Source of the DNA: an uncultured Lachnospiraceae bacterium | GTDB lineage: Bacteria > Bacillota > Clostridia > Lachnospirales > Lachnospiraceae | Assembly (NCBI GenBank): GCA_934418125.1 | Contig: CAKRWT010000006.1 | Span: forward strand, 1 to 64,000 | Direction of reading: 5' to 3' | Length of the DNA stretch: 64,000 nucleotides | Shown: piece after piece, positions 26,700-35,319 of the stretch | Layout of the letters: each line of letters begins with the position of its first letter | Position numbering within the stretch: position 1 is the first letter of the stretch | The notes under the pieces: generated by a model | What the model was told of the DNA's origin: nothing | Database searches by the model: none | What the model saw: only the letters and a program-made list of their open reading frames with translations | Translations under genes and position numbers: made by a program

Positions 26700-28328
26700 A
26701 TGAATGTTATCATTCCCATGACGGGATATGGTTCCCGTTTTGTGGCAGCAGGATATCCGGAGTTAAAGCCCTTTATCCCGGTTATGGAGATGCCGATTAT
26801 TGAATGGATTGTAAAAAGAATGTACCCCGCAGATGTGCATTTTATTTTTGTATGCCGGGGAGAGCATTTACAGAAAGATGCTTCTATGCGGGAGCGGCTA
26901 TTGGAACTGGCACCGGAGGCAACCATTGTTTCCATCGAAGAATGGGTGAAGAAAGGTCCGGTTTATGATGTATTAAGGGCTTACCGGATGTTACAGGATA
27001 CCATAGATCCGGAGGAGCCGTGTATTATCAACTATTGCGACTTCTATATGACCTGGGATTACAGGCAGTTTGCAAGCGAAGCAAGAGAAAGGGACTGCGA
27101 TGGCAGTGTGCCCTGTTATACGGGCTTTCATCCGAATTTACTGCCGGAGAAGAACTATTACGCTTCCTGCCTGACCGATGAAGAGGACAATCTGATAGAG
27201 ATTCGGGAAAAATATTCTTTTGAAAAAGACAAGACAAAGGCAAAACATTCTCCGGGAGTTTATTATTTCAGGAATGGCAGGATAATGGAGAAATACTGTC
27301 AGATGCTGACAGAGCATGAAGAATGTGCTATTAACGGAGAATATTACGCCAGCCTGCCTTATAACTTTATGGTAAAAGATGGGTTAAAGGTGTGGGTGCC
27401 AACCAATGTGGAATATTTCTGCCAGTGGGGAACGCCGGAGGATATGAAGGAATTCGTATATTGGACAGACTGTATCCGACAGGCACAGACAGCAGAAAGG
27501 GAAACACCATCTACCGGGGAAACGGACACGCAGATACTGATTCCCATGGCAGGAGCAGGCTCCCGTTTTACCGAGGCGGGCTATCAGGTACATAAACCGG
27601 CGATTATGACGATTGACAGAAGAACCGGAGAGGAAAAGCCGATGGTAGTCTGTGCCACAGAGGATTTACCGGATGTGGCAGCAGAGGGCAGCAATGTGAT
27701 CTACGTGGACAGAACCTTTCATAAAGAAGATGGGGTGGAGGATACTATCCGGAAATACTATCCCAAGGCACGTTTCCTGACAGTAGACCATCTGACCGAG
27801 GGGCAGGCATGTACCTGTATGCTGGCAGAGCCTTATCTGGCACCAGAGAAACCGCTTCTGATTGCAGGCTGCGACAATGGTATGGATATTGATGGGGAAG
27901 CTTTCGGGAAACTGACTGGCGAGTGCGACTGTATCGTATTTACTTACCGTCATAACGAAGCAGTTCTGGCAAATCCCAACGCTTACGGCTGGATGCTGAC
28001 CGATGAAGCGGGAAATATTACCGGCACTTCTATTAAGAAAGCAATTTCCGACACACCTATGGAAGACCCGGCAGTGGTGGCTACTTTCTGGTTCCGGAGA
28101 GCTGACATTTTCATAGAAGCAACGAAGAAAATGATTGCGGAAAATGACCGGATAAATGGGGAATTCTATGTAGACCAGACCATTCAGCATGTGCTGGACT
28201 TAGGATACCGGGCTAAAATATTTGATATTGAGCGGTATGTAGGCTGGGGAACTCCGGCTGATTATGAAGGCTATCAGAAAACCTATACTTATTTCCAGGA
28301 GTTCCTGGAAAAGGAAGGGTTTTGTTAA
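26700..28328 (+). CDS. Two-domain sugar-phosphate nucleotidyltransferase-like protein
   Basis: A 542-residue protein built from two tandem GT-A nucleotidyltransferase domains. Domain 1 (about 1-265) starts IIPMTGYGSRFVAAGYPELKP and domain 2 (about 278-542) starts ILIPMAGAGSRFTEAGYQVHKP; both carry the G-x-G-S/T-R-F nucleotide-binding loop and the downstream Lys-Pro. Both also have a late metal-binding region (NGEYYASLPYN and NGEFYVDQTIQ followed by WGTPED or WGTPADYEGY). Single-domain relatives join NTP and a sugar phosphate. Two copies in one chain may activate two substrates, or one may be regulatory. ATG 26700 has GAGG at correct spacing. Confidence 0.88.
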   Translation: MNVIIPMTGYGSRFVAAGYPELKPFIPVMEMPIIEWIVKRMYPADVHFIFVCRGEHLQKDASMRERLLELAPEATIVSIEEWVKKGPVYDVLRAYRMLQDTIDPEEPCIINYCDFYMTWDYRQFASEARERDCDGSVPCYTGFHPNLLPEKNYYASCLTDEEDNLIEIREKYSFEKDKTKAKHSPGVYYFRNGRIMEKYCQMLTEHEECAINGEYYASLPYNFMVKDGLKVWVPTNVEYFCQWGTPEDMKEFVYWTDCIRQAQTAERETPSTGETDTQILIPMAGAGSRFTEAGYQVHKPAIMTIDRRTGEEKPMVVCATEDLPDVAAEGSNVIYVDRTFHKEDGVEDTIRKYYPKARFLTVDHLTEGQACTCMLAEPYLAPEKPLLIAGCDNGMDIDGEAFGKLTGECDCIVFTYRHNEAVLANPNAYGWMLTDEAGNITGTSIKKAISDTPMEDPAVVATFWFRRADIFIEATKKMIAENDRINGEFYVDQTIQHVLDLGYRAKIFDIERYVGWGTPADYEGYQKTYTYFQEFLEKEGFC

Positions 28329-28373
28329 GCAGTCTGTGACAGGGTAAATATACAAGAGGGGAAGGGCAGGTTC

Positions 28374-30485
28374 GTGGTACAGAAGCTGAAAACCTTGGAT
28401 TTGGAGAAAAACTACAGAAAGTACATAGGGATGGTCATTTTACTGGCGGTCTTGTTTAAGTTACTCTTAATGGGGCTTTTTTCTTCGGATTATCAGGATT
28501 TGATGTTTCTTCCCTTTGTGAAATGTTTTCTGGAAGGGCATAATCCTTATCAGTATTATTATGATAACCGGTTACTGTCTTCTTTCCCTTACCCACCGGT
28601 TATGCTGTTTGTGGAATGTATCGGAGGATTTCTGGTCAGCCTTTTTGGAACCCTTCCGGTCTTCTGGCAGAACTTACTTTTTAAGCTGCCCATTCTTATG
28701 ATGGATTTGCTTGGCCTGTATTATCTGATGCAGATTTCCAAATCCAAGAGAAAATATATCCTGGTGTTATATTTTCTGTCTCCGATTGTCCTGTATGCAT
28801 CTTATATGCATGGGCAGTTGGACCTTATTCCCACCGTATTTCTCATTGCAGCGATTTATTATCTGACGGACAGCAATATTGCCGATAAGCACATACACGG
28901 AGGGGAGGCAAAGTATATCCTGTTCCTGACACTGGCATTGTCTTCCAAGTTACATATTGCGGTAGTGCTTCCGTTGTTTTTCCTGTATCTGTATAAGAAA
29001 AAGGGAGTGAAAAAGGCGGTTGTGATGACTGTGCTGCCAGTTCTTTTGACCGCGGTTATCATATTGCCGTTCTGGGGAAGCGGCTTTGCCAATATGGTAC
29101 TGTTTAATAAGGAACAGAGTGCCATTGACAATGTTTATCTGGAGTACGGAAGCGCCAGATTGTTATTGTCGATTCTGGTGTTGTTATTTATCTATTTCCA
29201 GGCATTTCGTATCTATCAGATGAACCGGGATTTACTGGTAAGTATGGCGGGGCTTTTATTCTCAGTGTTCCTTGCTTTCGTGCCAGCCATGCCGGCGTGG
29301 TATATCTGGATTGTACCATTTTTCATGTTGTATCTGGCAGGGCTTCATGAGAACCGCAGTAAAATGGTGTGGACTTACGGGGTATTTAATTTATTATATC
29401 TGGTTTATTACCTGTTCTTCCATGCTACAAAGTTTGTGGATCTGAGTATTCTGGGCAGGGATTTGAGCTGCCTTAAAATAGCAGACGAAGAACTGAAAAA
29501 TATCGTCTTTACATTGATGGTGGGAACTTTCCTGATAATGGTAATTTCCATGTATCTGTATGGGGTTAACAGTAATTCTTATTACCGCAGACGGAATCGG
29601 CCTTTTATTATCGGAATTGCAGGGGACAGCGGTGCCGGTAAGACAAGACTGCTTACCATGCTGGATGAACTGCTGTCGGAGGAACATATCCTGAACATTG
29701 AAGGGGATGGCGACCATAAGTGGGAGCGTGGCGATGCCAACTGGAAGGAAATGACCCATTTGAATCCACGCGCCAACTATCTATACAGGCAGGCGGAGGA
29801 TTTGCGTATCCTGCGTGGCGGCAATGCAGTAAAGAGGGCAGACTACGACCACAGTACGGGAACCTTTACCAGCAAACGTCGTGTCCTGCCAAAGCCATAT
29901 ATTGTTATGTGTGGTTTACATTCCCTGTATCTGCCCCAGATGCGGCAGGTGCTGGATATGAAAATATATCTGGATACGGACGAGGAGCTGCGCTGCTACT
30001 GGAAGCTGGGAAGAGACCAGGGAGACAGAGGGCAGGAGCAGGCAGCTATCCGCAGGCAGATTGAGAAACGCCGCGCCGATGCAGAGAAATATATCCATCC
30101 CCAGAAGCAGTATGCCGACCTGGTAATTCGCTATTTTGACAGAAACCTGAAACCACAGGAGCAGCAAAAAGAAGCCTATGAGGCAAAACTGAGTGTGGAA
30201 TTTCTCATGGATGTGGGCATTAATGTGGAGCCGGTGCTGGCATTACTGGAGCAGTATCACATTAAGAGTACATTATCCTATGATGGGGACTTGCTGCATC
30301 AGAGAATCCTGTTGGAGGGAGCAGATTTGCAGATAGGGAAAAATATCTGGGAGAAGATAGCCGTCTTCGCCATTCCCCAACTGGAAGACCTGACCGGAAG
30401 CAGTATTATCTGGGAGGATAATGCCAATGGTGCGGTACAGCTCATGTTGTTAGTGGTAATCAGTGAGATTATGAAGAGAGATTAG
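28374..30485 (+). CDS. GT-C membrane glycosyltransferase fused to a uridine-kinase-like P-loop kinase
   Basis: A 703-residue protein with two unlike halves. Residues 1-400 are a polytopic membrane domain of about ten segments with GT-C features: an early outside acidic loop (FSSDYQDLMF, FLEGHNPYQYY) and HGQLDLIPTVFL, like the GQ-x-D segment of GT87/PMT-type transferases. From about 410 a cytoplasmic domain begins with a Walker A loop (GIAGDSGAGKTRLL), then DYDHSTGTFTSKRRV and MCGLHSLYLPQM, which follow the phosphoribulokinase/uridine kinase pattern. GTG 28374 is the likely start (GAAGGGCAGG upstream). Fusion of an outside-acting transferase with a metabolite kinase is unusual. The HAD gene follows after 2 nt. 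Confidence 0.88.
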   Translation: MVQKLKTLDLEKNYRKYIGMVILLAVLFKLLLMGLFSSDYQDLMFLPFVKCFLEGHNPYQYYYDNRLLSSFPYPPVMLFVECIGGFLVSLFGTLPVFWQNLLFKLPILMMDLLGLYYLMQISKSKRKYILVLYFLSPIVLYASYMHGQLDLIPTVFLIAAIYYLTDSNIADKHIHGGEAKYILFLTLALSSKLHIAVVLPLFFLYLYKKKGVKKAVVMTVLPVLLTAVIILPFWGSGFANMVLFNKEQSAIDNVYLEYGSARLLLSILVLLFIYFQAFRIYQMNRDLLVSMAGLLFSVFLAFVPAMPAWYIWIVPFFMLYLAGLHENRSKMVWTYGVFNLLYLVYYLFFHATKFVDLSILGRDLSCLKIADEELKNIVFTLMVGTFLIMVISMYLYGVNSNSYYRRRNRPFIIGIAGDSGAGKTRLLTMLDELLSEEHILNIEGDGDHKWERGDANWKEMTHLNPRANYLYRQAEDLRILRGGNAVKRADYDHSTGTFTSKRRVLPKPYIVMCGLHSLYLPQMRQVLDMKIYLDTDEELRCYWKLGRDQGDRGQEQAAIRRQIEKRRADAEKYIHPQKQYADLVIRYFDRNLKPQEQQKEAYEAKLSVEFLMDVGINVEPVLALLEQYHIKSTLSYDGDLLHQRILLEGADLQIGKNIWEKIAVFAIPQLEDLTGSSIIWEDNANGAVQLMLLVVISEIMKRD

Positions 30486-30487
30486 AA

Positions 30488-31249
30488 ATGATAAAAGCAT
30501 TTGTATTTGACTTGGATGATACCCTATATGCCTATGAAGCGTTGGATAAAGAAGCCAGAAAAAGGGTGCAGGAACTGACCTGTGGAAAGCTTGGCATTTC
30601 AGAAGAACAGTATCAGCAGGCATATCAGCTTGGGAGAACCCGGACGAAAGACCAGCTTGGTAATGTGGCAGCATCTCACAACAGAATGTTGTATTATCAG
30701 AAAACACTGGAATATTTGGGGGCAAAGCCAATGCCCTTGTCTTTGCAGTTATACGAAACTTATTGGGGAACCTTTCTGGAACAGATGAAATTGTACCCTG
30801 GAGTGCGGGAATTATTCGACTGCTTCCATCGGGATAACATAAAGATAGCCGTCTGTACGGATTTGACTGCCCATATCCAGCATCGGAAGCTGGAAGCCTT
30901 AGGGCTTGCAGCAGATATTGATTATCTCATAACCAGTGAAGAGGCAGGCAGGGAGAAGCCTGCCGGAGAGATGTTCCGGTTATGTCTGGATAAACTGGGA
31001 TTGGCAGCAGCAGAGGTCTGTTATGTGGGAGACAGTTTCGGGAAGGATATAGAAGGTGCTATGGCAGCCGGGATGCAGGCGGTCTGGTTCCAGCCAGAAG
31101 GAGCACAGAAACCAGAAGGAGCACAGAAACCGGAAGGAACACAGGAGCCGGAAGAGAAGAAAGGCTATCTGGTTGTTCACAACTACGACCAGTTACGGAC
31201 AGTATATGAGCAGTGGATGCATACGGAGCAGAAAGGAACGGAAGGATGA
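30488..31249 (+). CDS. HAD superfamily hydrolase (phosphatase)
   Basis: A 253-residue haloacid dehalogenase-like phosphatase: motif I FVFDLDDTLY (nucleophile Asp8, Asp10), helical cap (about 18-90), motif II AVCTDLT, motif III Lys in REKPAGEMF and motif IV YVGDSFGKDIEGA. Probably removes a phosphate from a sugar-phosphate intermediate of the same pathway. Between the core and the end lies an 18-bp tandem repeat coding PEGAQK units (31094-31147), which is not part of the fold. ATG 30488 starts 2 nt after the stop of the fusion gene; its own stop overlaps the GT2 start. Confidence 0.9.
   Translation: MIKAFVFDLDDTLYAYEALDKEARKRVQELTCGKLGISEEQYQQAYQLGRTRTKDQLGNVAASHNRMLYYQKTLEYLGAKPMPLSLQLYETYWGTFLEQMKLYPGVRELFDCFHRDNIKIAVCTDLTAHIQHRKLEALGLAADIDYLITSEEAGREKPAGEMFRLCLDKLGLAAAEVCYVGDSFGKDIEGAMAAGMQAVWFQPEGAQKPEGAQKPEGTQEPEEKKGYLVVHNYDQLRTVYEQWMHTEQKGTEG
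31094..31147 (+). repeat. 18-bp tandem repeat in the HAD gene
   Basis: Two identical units CCAGAAGGAGCACAGAAA (31094-31111 and 31112-31129) and a third with three or so changes (31130-31147), then a partial fourth. Encodes repeated PEGAQK/PEGTQE in a linker near the C-terminus; copy number could vary between strains. Confidence 0.9.
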
Positions 31250-31947
31250 TAAAATTATCGGTAGTAGTGCCCTGTTATAATGAGGAAGAGAATATTCCGC
31301 TGATTCTTGCGCGGTTTGATGAGGTAATCGACAGAAATGATGTGGAAGTGATTCTGGTGAACAATGGTTCTACCGATGGCAGTGCCGGTGTATTAGAGGA
31401 GTTACTGCCTAAATACGCTTTTGCAAGAACGGTACTGGTAGAAGTAAACCAGGGATATGGTTACGGTATTTTGCAGGGATTACAGCAATGCCGGGGAGAA
31501 TACATTGGCTGGACACATGCGGATATGCAGACAGACCCTGCAGATATTTTAAAGGCACTGGCAATTCTTGAAGAGGAAAAGGGGCTTGTCTTCGTGAAGG
31601 GAAACCGGAAAGGAAGACCGCTCTTTGATGTCTTCTTTACGGCTGGCATGAGCCTTTTCGAAACCTGTTACTTGCATAAGAAGTTGTATGATATCAACGC
31701 CCAGCCGAATATTTTCCCGAAAGTTTTCTACGACAGTTGGGAGAATCCGCCATATGACTTTTCCCTGGATTTATACGCACTGTATATGGCACGGAAGAAA
31801 AAGCTGCGGGTTGTGCGGTTCCCGGTGCTTTTTCCGGAGCGGATTCATGGTTCCTCCAAGTGGAATACCGGGCTGCAGGCAAAATGGAAGTTTATCAGAC
31901 GAACCATAGATTTCAGTGTGAAATTAAAGAAAAGCGGAAGCTTATAA
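31246..31947 (+). CDS. GT2 family glycosyltransferase, DPM1-like (polyprenyl-phosphate sugar synthase type)
   Basis: A 233-residue GT-A transferase: LSVVVPCYNEEENIPLIL at the N-terminus, VNNGSTDGS nucleotide-binding loop, and WTHADMQTDPADI with the metal-binding acidic motif. Size and lack of membrane helices match dolichol/undecaprenyl-phosphate sugar synthases that load a sugar from a nucleotide donor on a lipid phosphate. ATG 31246 overlaps the HAD stop (ATGA). The two GT-C proteins of the cluster would be natural users of such a lipid-linked donor (inference). Confidence 0.9.
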   Translation: MIKLSVVVPCYNEEENIPLILARFDEVIDRNDVEVILVNNGSTDGSAGVLEELLPKYAFARTVLVEVNQGYGYGILQGLQQCRGEYIGWTHADMQTDPADILKALAILEEEKGLVFVKGNRKGRPLFDVFFTAGMSLFETCYLHKKLYDINAQPNIFPKVFYDSWENPPYDFSLDLYALYMARKKKLRVVRFPVLFPERIHGSSKWNTGLQAKWKFIRRTIDFSVKLKKSGSL

Positions 31948-31965
31948 GGGAAGGTGGACAGTGAC

Positions 31966-32559
31966 ATGGAATACATAGCACACAGAGTCAATACCGTGGA
32001 GGAACTCAGGAAATTACCGGAAGAATATGGGGTAGAGCTGGATTTAAGGGATGACTTAAACGGCAGAATCTATATCGCCCATAATCCCTTTGAACCGGGG
32101 GAGGATTTCGAGGATTACTGCAAAGAGTACCATCACGGAACCATGATATTAAACATTAAGAGTGAGCGGATTGAACATAAGGTTTTGGAATATATGGAAC
32201 AGTATCATATTCCACACTATTTTTTCCTGGATTCTTCGTTCCCGATGATTAAACTGCTGACAGATATGGGGGTAAAGGACATCGCCCTGCGTTTCAGCGA
32301 GCTGGAGGGAATGGACACTATCCGGAACATGGCAGGAAAGGCAGAGTGGGTGTGGGTAGACTGCTTTACCCAAATCCCCTTAAACCAGGACAACTACCAG
32401 GAGTTAAAGAACCTTGGCTATAAGCTGTGCTTCGTATCGCCAGAGCTGGAAGGACAGGAGGAGAAGCTTCCTGCCTACAAAAAGTACCTGGAAGAACAGG
32501 GCATTGTATTCGATGCCATCTGTACGAAGAGTTATCATATCGATGACTGGAAGAAATAA
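31966..32559 (+). CDS. GDPD-like (glycerophosphodiester phosphodiesterase fold) protein
   Basis: A 197-residue cytoplasmic protein. EYIAHRVNTVEELR is the opening His-Arg strand, VELDLRDD supplies the acidic metal pair and IYIAHNPFEPGEDFEDY the next His, the order seen in glycerophosphodiester phosphodiesterases and related PLC-like barrels. It is shorter than usual GDPD enzymes (about 240) and lacks a secretion signal. It might act on a phosphodiester-linked intermediate. I start at ATG 31966 with AAGGTGG at 8 nt; the GTG at 31954 overlaps that site. Confidence 0.75.
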   Translation: MEYIAHRVNTVEELRKLPEEYGVELDLRDDLNGRIYIAHNPFEPGEDFEDYCKEYHHGTMILNIKSERIEHKVLEYMEQYHIPHYFFLDSSFPMIKLLTDMGVKDIALRFSELEGMDTIRNMAGKAEWVWVDCFTQIPLNQDNYQELKNLGYKLCFVSPELEGQEEKLPAYKKYLEEQGIVFDAICTKSYHIDDWKK

Positions 32560-32562
32560 GGA

Positions 32563-34170
32563 ATGGAAACGAAAATGAAGAAGAAAATACAACAGAAAGC
32601 CGGAATGGCAGCAGCCGTTATCCTGACTGTGGTGTTGGGGGTGTTGTTGTTTCACAACCACTGGAAATTTGAACTGCCCGGCTATCCCAATGTGGACGAA
32701 CAGTTATCCTTAGACTGTATTTATAATCTGATGAACCAGCATCTGTATGCCGGCGATATTTACATACTGGACTTTTTCCGGTATCCCCATCTGACCTTCT
32801 ATTATGCGGTGGTGGGTGTCCGTATTCTGGGAAAAGTGTTAACCGGAATGGACACAGTCATTTTACTACGGTATGTTGTATGTGGGACAGCAATTTTATC
32901 TAATATCTGCCTTTACTTTGCTGTAAAAATCATGACAGGCAGCCGGAAATGGGGCTATATCGGACTCTTGCTGGGTACTTTTTCGTTGTACAGCTATTCC
33001 TATCTGTTTTATACCGGACCGGATACGCTGATGTTTGCGGTGGCAAATGTGATTTTGCTGTTAGGCTGTGTGGTTTATCAGGAAAAACAGGAAGACAGAG
33101 CGGTATATCTGTGGTATCCCATGCTGGCGATTTGCATAGGGCTTGCTATGGCAGCCAAGTATCACGGCATTTTATTCGGGTTATTCTGGCTGGCACTGCA
33201 TATCCATAAGAAATATTATAAAAATTACCGCAATAATTTCCTGTTCTTTATCAATTGTATCGTACTGGCACTGGTGTTTGTTGTCTGCAATTATTCCCTG
33301 TTGTTTTATTTTAAAGACTTTGTCGGGGATAACATGTATAACCTGAACCATTATGCCTGGGGACATCCGGGCATCGAGCATAATCTGCCGCTGCTGGGCT
33401 ATGTAGAGGTGTATGGCTTTACAAGCTATGGCGTAATAGGGGCTTTGTTACTGCTCCTTGGCATAGTACGCCTGATTCGGCAGAAGGACTGGAAACAGTT
33501 GGTGGTATTCCTGCTGATGCCTGTGGTGATGATTCTGCTTTTAGCCAGATACCAGATTGTGTTGGGCAGAAATTTGTCCCTGGTGATTCCGTATGCCTTT
33601 CTTTTCATGTTATATGGACTTATGGAGATTGATAGATTGGTAAAAGAAAAGTTCCTGAAGCGGAAGCCCTGGAACCGGAATGCCATCTGGGTGGTGGTAT
33701 TGGTTTTAGTCGGAGCCAATGTGATAACGGTAGTGGGTAACTATCGTTATGACCTGACCTATACCCAGGCAGAGCAGGCAATTACGGAGCAGATTCCGGA
33801 AGGCTCAACGATATATTGTACTTCCTATGCGCCTCAGCTTGACCAGAATAAGTACGAGGTAGTTGAGATTGGTGAGGACATTTCCCTGCTGCCAGAGCAG
33901 CTTGCCGAGGGGGAATATTATATCGATGTGGAGTATGCGACGGGCTATTTTACCCAGCAAAAAGACTACCTGATTTGCCGGCGGGGAGATATGTACCCGG
34001 ACAAAAAGGCAGCCTATCTGGAAAAAATCGGGGCCTACACATTGCAGCAGACCTATCAGGGCATTTCCTACGGAAAAGAATGGAAATACCGGGTAGGTTA
34101 TCTGGATATCTTCCGTTACAGCCCTGAGAAATATTATGTAGGACCTACGATTTCTATTTACAGTCATTAG
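32563..34170 (+). CDS. GT-C family (PMT/ArnT-like) membrane glycosyltransferase
   Basis: A 535-residue polytopic protein with 10-11 segments and a C-terminal outside domain. The first outside loop has YPNVDEQLSLD (the acidic pair typical of PMT/ArnT-type GT-C enzymes), and FYTGPDTLMFAVAN adds the second acidic loop; RYQIVLGRNLSLVIPY resembles the region near the lipid-donor site. Such enzymes transfer sugars from polyprenyl-phosphate donors to surface acceptors. It starts 3 bp after the GDPD-like gene and closes the cluster. Confidence 0.88.
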   Translation: METKMKKKIQQKAGMAAAVILTVVLGVLLFHNHWKFELPGYPNVDEQLSLDCIYNLMNQHLYAGDIYILDFFRYPHLTFYYAVVGVRILGKVLTGMDTVILLRYVVCGTAILSNICLYFAVKIMTGSRKWGYIGLLLGTFSLYSYSYLFYTGPDTLMFAVANVILLLGCVVYQEKQEDRAVYLWYPMLAICIGLAMAAKYHGILFGLFWLALHIHKKYYKNYRNNFLFFINCIVLALVFVVCNYSLLFYFKDFVGDNMYNLNHYAWGHPGIEHNLPLLGYVEVYGFTSYGVIGALLLLLGIVRLIRQKDWKQLVVFLLMPVVMILLLARYQIVLGRNLSLVIPYAFLFMLYGLMEIDRLVKEKFLKRKPWNRNAIWVVVLVLVGANVITVVGNYRYDLTYTQAEQAITEQIPEGSTIYCTSYAPQLDQNKYEVVEIGEDISLLPEQLAEGEYYIDVEYATGYFTQQKDYLICRRGDMYPDKKAAYLEKIGAYTLQQTYQGISYGKEWKYRVGYLDIFRYSPEKYYVGPTISIYSH

Positions 34171-34195
34171 GAAGTTACCGCCAAGGGAAGGGCTG

Positions 34196-34365
34196 TTACC
34201 AGCCCATAAGCTCCTTGATTTTAGAAGCAACCAGGCGGGAAATTTTTTCATGCGTATAGAGACTTGGATGATAATCTATCACATAGCCGTCTGCCTCGGT
34301 GTGAGTTGGCAGCGGCAGATAACAGATGTGGGTATCGCCAGGCTGTTTCTTTTCCCAAAAGTATG
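34196..34365 (-). pseudogene. 3' remnant of an SGNH/GDSL carbohydrate esterase gene
   Basis: The minus strand between a stop at 34366-34368 and a stop at 34196-34198 encodes about 55 residues ending EKISRLVASKIKELMGW. Within it PTHTEADGYVIDYHPS matches the last conserved block of SGNH esterases, where D-x-H-P-S carries the catalytic Asp-His. The rest of the gene is missing: upstream sequence is the degV promoter. The frame has no start codon at the expected place, so it is a decayed fragment. Composition matches its neighbours. Confidence 0.7.
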
Positions 34366-34372
34366 CTAGAAT
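34364..34372 (+). promoter_or_regulatory. Extended -10 promoter of degV
   Basis: TGCTAGAAT, an extended -10 element 39 bp upstream of the degV start at 34411; it overlaps the upstream limit of the esterase remnant. Confidence 0.5.
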
Positions 34373-34410
34373 AAAAATTGTTGTGTAATATGTGAGGTGT
34401 GGAGGTAAAA

Positions 34411-35280
34411 ATGAGAGAGTTTATAATATCAACAGAGAGTAATTCCGATATGGACCCGGCGTTTCTGGCAGAGAATGGCGTATGCGTGATTCCGCATTAC
34501 TATACCATTGAAGAAGAAATGTATGGAGAAGACAAAGAGCTTACCGTGAGAGAATTCTATGATGCTATGCGTGCCGGAAAGAAAGCTGCGACCATGGCAA
34601 GCAACCCGGCAGTTATCCTGGAGAGATTCGGAGAGATTGCAAAGCAGGGTAAGGATATTTTACATATCAGCTTTTCTTCTGCGCTCAGCAGCGGTTATAA
34701 CAACATTGTAAATGGTGCCAACGAGATTATGGAAGAATATCCGGAAACCAAAATCATTGTTATTGATACCTTGTCGGCTTCTTTAGGAGAGGGCATGATG
34801 ATTCAGAAGGCGCTGGAGATGAAAAGGGAAGGAAAAAGCCTGGAAGAAACCGCAGAGTGGATAAAGGTCAATTCCCCGCATATCAATATCCAGTTTACCG
34901 TAGATGATTTAAATTTCCTGTATCGTGGTGGACGGCTTTCTAAGTCTTCGGCCATTCTGGGAACGGTTATCAATATTAAACCCATTCTCTATTTTAATAA
35001 AGAGGGTAAGCTGGTTGCGCTTGATAAGGTGCGTGGACGCAAGAAGTCACTGGCTACTCTGGTTGACAACATGGCAGCCCAGCTTGGTGATTATAAGGAT
35101 AAGCAGGTGTTTGTGGGAATTGTGCATGGAGACTGTGAAGAAGAGGCGCAGAATGTTGCCAGCATGATTACAGAGCGACTGGGCTATACGAACATTGTGA
35201 TTCGTCCTATCGGACCAAGTATTGGTGCACATTCCGGTCCGGGAGCCATTGGTGTCATTTTTCTGGGTAATGAGAAATAA
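34411..35280 (+). CDS. DegV family fatty-acid-binding protein
   Basis: A 289-residue protein of the DegV/FakB family that binds a fatty acid and presents it to the FakA kinase for phosphorylation. Visible landmarks: the N-terminal STESNSDMDPAFLAENGVCVIP, the SFSSALSSGYNN loop and VIDTLSASLGEG (fatty-acid carboxylate region), FTVDDLNFLYRGGRLSKSSA and the terminal GPSIGAHSGPGAIGV. ATG 34411 follows GGAGG at good spacing. No fakA gene is in the window. Confidence 0.94.
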   Translation: MREFIISTESNSDMDPAFLAENGVCVIPHYYTIEEEMYGEDKELTVREFYDAMRAGKKAATMASNPAVILERFGEIAKQGKDILHISFSSALSSGYNNIVNGANEIMEEYPETKIIVIDTLSASLGEGMMIQKALEMKREGKSLEETAEWIKVNSPHINIQFTVDDLNFLYRGGRLSKSSAILGTVINIKPILYFNKEGKLVALDKVRGRKKSLATLVDNMAAQLGDYKDKQVFVGIVHGDCEEEAQNVASMITERLGYTNIVIRPIGPSIGAHSGPGAIGVIFLGNEK

Positions 35281-35319
35281 GAAGTCTGGCTTCCCGGTAA
35301 AGCAGAGTGTGGTTTGCTA

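Noticed and set aside
33805..34251. 148-codon minus-strand frame overlapping the end of the GT-C gene
   Set aside because: Shadow of the GT-C gene; the real minus-strand signal here is the esterase remnant in another frame at 34196-34365.
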